Part shown: positions 59,291 to 64,000 of the stretch, one piece after another
How positions within the stretch are numbered: position 1 is the stretch's first letter
Layout: the number at the start of each line of letters is the position of its first letter
Source: Zea mays
Lineage: Eukaryota; Streptophyta; Magnoliopsida; Poales; Poaceae
NCBI RefSeq assembly: GCF_902167145.1
Contig: NC_050097.1
Span: 108,285,982 to 108,349,981, forward strand
DNA: 64,000 nt
Reading direction: 5' to 3'
Program-made: the position numbers and the translations under genes
Notes under the pieces: generated by a model
Databases searched by the model: none
Seen by the model: only the letters and a program-made list of their open reading frames with translations
What the model was told of the DNA's origin: nothing

Positions 59291-59566
59291 TTCTTTCTTA
59301 GTGGCAAACCCCGAGTCAGCTGCCTGTGTAGGCTTAGCATCTACGTTTCATAATTCCGCACTTTGATAATTATGTTGAACAATGGTTATGTATTAGACTC
59401 TGTGGATGTCTTGGACATCTTGATGTAATAAAGTATCTTTCCGCTATTTATTTTAAGCATTATGTGATGATGTCCAATTATGTAATAGTTGTGTACGTGA
59501 GTTTCTAATCCTGGCACGTACATGGTTCGCATTTGGTTTGCCTTCCAAAACCGGGTGTGTCATAAG

Positions 59567-59578
59567 TGGTATCAAAGC
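59567..59578 (+). other. Primer binding site of D
   Basis: TGGTATCAAAGC, four bases (TAAG) after the LTR, the same variant as in B. Confidence 0.8.
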
Positions 59579-59799
59579 CTTGCTGACTGTAGGACCGCTA
59601 ACCTAGACTAGAATGGTCGCCCTAAGGACTATAGACCCTTACTCTTACCTTGACCTTAAAGTCTTTTCAAAAGTTGGTCATCTTGACCAACTCTATGTTA
59701 TCTACTTATCTCAAAAAAGTTTGGTCTCACTCTTCTTTCTGTTTACTTTCTGGTCTAATAGTTCTACTCTTACTCTTGTGCTTACGACGTCTTCTGTAG

Positions 59800-60013
59800 A
59801 TGGCTCATATCAGGTGCACTGCACGTAAGTCTGTGATCCCCTTTTTGCCTTCTCGACTAGCGGAGCGTCCCCTGCGTCGCACGGTGTCAGGTCAGTCCAG
59901 TCATCTAGAGAGACTGCATCGTCGCCTGCACGAGGAGCAGGAGCGCTGACGCCAGGAGCAGGAGCAGGAGCAGCAGGACTCTTCCCCCTTGCCTCAGTAG
60001 GAGGTGGAGTCTG
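59800..60013 (+). pseudogene. D extra ORF, 5' fragment, two stops, cut by E
   Basis: ATG 59800 follows CTTCTGTAG. It starts MAHIRCTARKSVIPFLPSRL and continues HLERLHRRLHEEQER, clearly homologous to B's extra ORF. A TGA at 59947 (B has CGA) and a TAG at 59998 (B has CAG) interrupt it. It ends where E's LTR begins. A run of GAGCAG codons (about 59955-59975) is expanded relative to B. Confidence 0.7.
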
Positions 60014-63000
60014 TGTAACACTATAAAAATCATTAAATAAAAATAGTGTAGTTAGTTTATTAATGGTAGTAATTTTTTTATTGTGTGTCATTTATTTGCA
60101 TTTAGAATATTTTTTTTGCGCATGATTGTTTTTTAATATTTAATAGCATTTCTTCTTAAATGAAAATTCACAAAAATAATATAAATATTAGTCAAAAATA
60201 AATATTATATTTATAAATAATTTTGGGTTAGTTTTTATGAATTTTTAGGGTTATTTAAACTTATATTTTGAAATAAGAAAAAAATTAGAAAAGAAAAAAA
60301 AGAGAGAAAAAGAAAAAGACCTAACCTAACCTAACCCTAAAAGCCCATTAGGCCCAACATTCCCCATGCCGCCGCTCTCCCCTATCTCCCTGCTGGCCGC
60401 CGCCCCCTTCCTCTTCACTGCTCAACCGCCAGGAACCAGGCAGCCAGCCCCGGCCGCACCCAAGGCCCCTACTGCCCGACGCTCCTGCCGACCGCACCAC
60501 CCCTACGCCCTGCCCGTGGCCACCCTACGCGTGCCGCCCAAGGCCCCGCGCGACCCGACCGCCCCAGCCGAGCGACGCCCAGCGCGCGACTCTGACCGCG
60601 CCTAGGACCGTGCCCTGCCCCAACACCGACGCTCCGGTCGCCAACCTCGCCACGCGCCCATGACCCGACCGAGCCGTTACACCGTGCCGCGACTCCGAGC
60701 ACCTCGGCCGCGCCCTGCGCGTCGTGTCCCGTGCCAAACCGTGACCGAAGCCCGTGCCTGCGTGCCGTACGTCGTTCACCGTCCGTTCGCGCCCCACCAT
60801 TCAAACGCATACCGAAGTTACACCGTCCGTCGTCGACGCGATCGCGCAGCACACCAACTGGACCATCCGCGCCTAACGTCGTGCCTCGTCTCACCGCGAC
60901 CAAATCCCTCCGTTCACCCAAGGTTGAAGACAACCCACTGATTTATTTTCTAAATCATGTTTTGAATCTTGTGATTTATCGTGTAATATTATGATGATGC
61001 GATTTGACGATTCGTGTACGATTTTAGAGATTCTATATATACGTGTAACCGAAATCGAACCCCGCGACAACGCTTTAATATGTGTATGATTTTATAATTC
61101 TAAAAATGAACACGGTAACTATTCACCACCTCAGTGATTTTTATACTAGAAAACGTTTACAGATTTATTTTCGCTATAGTGTGTGGAACGATAATCGGTT
61201 AGTATTGATTTAAGTGATATAAGAAATTGAAATAGGTATTGAGCCACATATTTCGGGTTAAATGAAAATATAGATGTTAGTAGTCATAATAAAAGTATTC
61301 ATAAGTATAGCACTTAATTTCTTTGAATTAGTAAAATATTTATCTATGTCTTAATAACCATGAATATGTTATTAAAAATCTGATTTAGTACTTTACAATT
61401 AATTCTTAGAATATTAATGTTAGAAGAATTTTAAACGATTTTTAGTTAGACGTATAAATTCTATTTAGAAAAGAAATGATAAAAACTGAAAGGATAGAAT
61501 TTATAATAATGTTAAAATGACTTAACTAGGCACTCGTACTTTCTTAGTAAAGAAAATAATTGTTATATTGGTAAACATATGTTTCTTACTAAATAATTAG
61601 ATAATTTGTTTCTAATTTTAAAATGACCTTTTTAATAGATATTATGATTTTGATTAAATAAGGTTCGTTATAGATGTTTAAGAATAGCCGTATTAAATAG
61701 AAACTTAAAAGAATATATAGAGCATATGTTTCTTATTAAAAATAGAAGATAAATATATGTCCAATTAATAGATTATTTATATTTTCTTAATTAAAAGATA
61801 ACAAGAGACATTGTTTTTATAAACTAAAATGATAGTTTATTTCCTTTCTAATGAATTAGATCATTTAGATCATTTTGTTCCTACAATAGAATTAAAGAAA
61901 ATTAATAGATTAATTATCCTTTATCATAATTTATTAGTCAAACCTATTGTCCACTTGTTCATAACTGGTTATATAGGCTTAATTAATCATTTAATCAAAC
62001 TTAGTCCATGTCATATATATATATATCGATTAGTTTTCTAGACATGATTAATATTATCCATCAAATTAATCCATATTATTTATATATCACTTAGTTTTTC
62101 CTAAAGAATAAACTAATGAAATTAGTGTTCCTATTCTTTTATATTTAAAATATGAGTTTATATGTTGTATTGTATATAACTTTCTTAATGAAAATAGAGG
62201 CTAGTGTTTTCTCAAGCAAAAGCAAAGATAATTAATTGTTTCATTATCTCTCATAAAAATCTATTAGACCATGTATTTTCTTAATGAAAATAAATATAAC
62301 TATTCGATTAATGATCTTTTCACATAAAATCTGTTTAGGCTTATATCTTGGTCTTTTCAAATAGATGTTTTATTATATGTTCTATAAGGCTTCATAAATT
62401 AATAATGTATTTCACAACGCATTAATCATAGATATATAACATATGTATTCTCTAAAAAGTTAAAAAGGTTTAATATTGTTATAACGTGTTTTAACATCCT
62501 TTAAACCCTTAATCTTAGACATATCACATACGACGTTTTATAAAAGATTAAATTGGTGAACCTAATATTTGTATATTTCAATTAAGATATTTTAAGCTCA
62601 TGTCTTGTTTTATAAAGTATAGATCACACATTTTTGAAAAGAATACCCTCTTATTATAACCATTACTTGCGACGTTTTTGAAAAGCGAACGCTCTTTTCA
62701 TTAGGCTTTCTTTTAGCTTTACGTATGGTGAATGCTGTATGTTATTGAGTGGTGTTTGTTTCTTCTTGTTTGTTTGTGTGATATTCAGTGATTGATCTAA
62801 TAGTTGAGAATCAAGTGCTATTCCGTGGAAGAATCTCAAGTTTTCTATAAGCAAGGCAACTGGACTTCTCCCTCTGCATACTCTATTTGATCCCAAACAA
62901 TACATTTAATAAAGTTTATTCTTCGATATATATGCATAATTTGACGGGTTACCTATTCGGATACACCTAACCTTTTCAACCATATTCCTTGATCAAACTT

Positions 63001-64000
63001 GGGTATTATACTTTACCTTCGTAGCTATGCTATTGCTACAACTTTAAATTTATGCAGTCACTCATGTTTATGATATTAATGTTCTAAATGGTAAGTTTAC
63101 TTTATTGTTGTTAACCCGATGGTTAAACAAGATTATTGCATATTAATTGGAACATGGAGTGACCACCTAGGAAAATAGTGCTACCATGAGAACTATCATG
63201 GCTCTGGTCTTGGCTAAATAACTAGGGAAGTCTAATGTTGGGTGCTGGTCGTGGTTGACAGGAACGGGGGCACCTAGCAAGCTCTTATAGTTTTGGCTCA
63301 GGCAGATTGGATACGTGCATAGTTCCCAGAGCTTTACCCTGCGGTCTGGGCTATAAGTTGGTTACGTTAGGTGTGCTTTATGCAGTTTGACCATTTCCAG
63401 CATTTGCGTAATGAGGACTCTAGGGAGAAGCCTCGTAGTGAGACCCTGGCCATTCACCTCGGAAGTGAATACGGGTCTAGCTAACCCGGGCTTGAAGGGA
63501 ATCGCGACTCATGGGTAAAGATGCGCCACCTCTGCGGAGTGTAAAACTGATATATCAGCTGTGCTCACGGTTATGAGCAGCCTGGACTCCTCACTTGATA
63601 ATTGAACTTGAAGATGGAAATAAATCGAGATCCGATGTTCTGCCAATGGTTTGCTTAAGTGGTTTCACTTAAGTGTTTTTGATATACTCTTATACCTTTG
63701 TTTAATGGGAATACTTGGGATTCACACTTATTAGTAAGACATGTGTTGTTAATAAAATGTTGACCAATTAAATGCTTACTGCTCAACCTTGGCCTCACCT
63801 TGTTAAACTTGCATTAATTTTTCCCCCACTTGCTGAGCCCCGACCATAAGTGAGCTCACCCTTGCTTAATTTTGATCAGAAGTTTGCAGATGAAGTTATG
63901 ATACTGAACTCCATGGATGCTAGTCTAGTGATACCCCTGGTCATCTTCCTGTGGAAGGATGTCCTTGTTTCGCCGTACTTTGATGAATAAAGGTTAAGAC
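60014..64000 (+). mobile_element. E: long TGTAA-type LTR, right end outside window
   Basis: It starts TGTAACACTATAAAAATC within D's extra ORF. The composition follows the other long LTRs: AT-rich, then GC-rich (about 60360-60920), then 2 kb of very AT-rich DNA, then the conserved block (63502-63582) with the TGATATATCA palindrome. No LTR end, primer site or convincing mini-gene exon was found before 64000, so it is at least 4 kb long. It could also be a solo LTR; the window cannot tell. Confidence 0.65.

Larger units (their letters stand above)
46173..59562 (+). repeat. 5' LTR of D, about 3.36 kb once C is removed
   Basis: The segments 46173-46624 and 56654-59562 join across C. GC-rich DNA (about 56654-57830) contains a minisatellite and is followed by AT-rich DNA. 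The conserved LTR block is at 58834-58915 and a B-like end follows. A TTATA near 56896 in the GC-rich segment is a weak promoter candidate. Confidence 0.8.
46173..60013 (+). mobile_element. D: relative of B, 5' LTR plus start of internal region, interrupted by C and E
   Basis: The LTR runs 46173-59562 (TGTAACACTC to GGTGTGTCA) with C inserted at GCCCG. The primer site is at 59567 and the extra ORF begins at 59800, cut by E at 60014. The right part, including gag-pol, is not in the window. D is grouped with B by the shared extra ORF (MAxxRxTARKSVIPFLPSRL), the same primer-site variant and the conserved final mini-exon. It is inserted in the integrase gene of A. Confidence 0.8.

Noticed and set aside
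60321..60345. Telomere-like CCTAAC repeats
   Set aside because: Only three to four short CCTAA units, not the plant CCCTAAA repeat, inside a retrotransposon LTR.
62016..62030. Short (TA)n tract
   Set aside because: Trivial microsatellite in very AT-rich LTR DNA.
63861..63990. Possible final peptide exon in E after TTTGCAG
   Set aside because: Phase and sequence do not match the A/C or B/D versions; could not be supported.

Overview
The window is intergenic, transposon-packed DNA from a large grass genome (Poaceae, probably a maize/sorghum/sugarcane relative). The evidence is back-to-back and nested Ty3/gypsy LTR retrotransposons, small MITEs, and one GC-rich, intron-containing monocot-style gene fragment. 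No rRNA, tRNA, CRISPR or bacterial feature was seen. Copy names used below: T1 and T2 are Tat-lineage elements (second RNase H, antisense gene); A, B and C are chromodomain-type elements with TGTAA-type LTRs; D, E and G are relatives recognised mainly from their LTRs.

Layout. 1-11056: T1, minus strand, cut by the window start. 11057-14009: AT-rich spacer with MITEs. 14010-15313: the last three exons of a flavin-containing monooxygenase, the only host-type gene. 15934-17045: start of an LTR (G). From 17046 onward the elements are nested: A is inserted in G; T2 (19867-30684) is inserted in A's 5' LTR; B (31384-42076) is inserted in A's leader; D starts at 46173 inside A's integrase; C (46625-56648) is inserted in D's LTR; E starts at 60014 inside D's first ORF and runs off the right edge. 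Perfect 5-bp target duplications bound T2 (GGCTC) and C (GCCCG), and a one-mismatch pair bounds B (CTGTC/CTATC). T2 and C have almost identical LTR pairs and are the youngest.

Coding state. All gag-pol regions are interrupted. B lost about 1.1 kb of RT, RNase H and integrase. C lost all of gag. A has a mutated RT active site. T1 and T2 carry nonsense codons. T1 and T2 share an in-frame UAG between protease and RT, and each carries a four-exon gene on the strand opposite gag-pol.

Most unusual signal. The long LTRs of A, B and C contain a small open frame that only makes sense when spliced. An acidic exon ends in a G|GCAAGT donor and joins in phase 1 to one (A, C) or two (B) short exons ending in a stop. 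Phase, donor and frame are kept in A, in both B LTRs and in both C LTRs. D keeps a same-length final exon with most residues of B's. I know of no description of such an LTR-encoded spliced peptide. The intron also holds a block of about 80 nt that is recognisable in all five LTR types.
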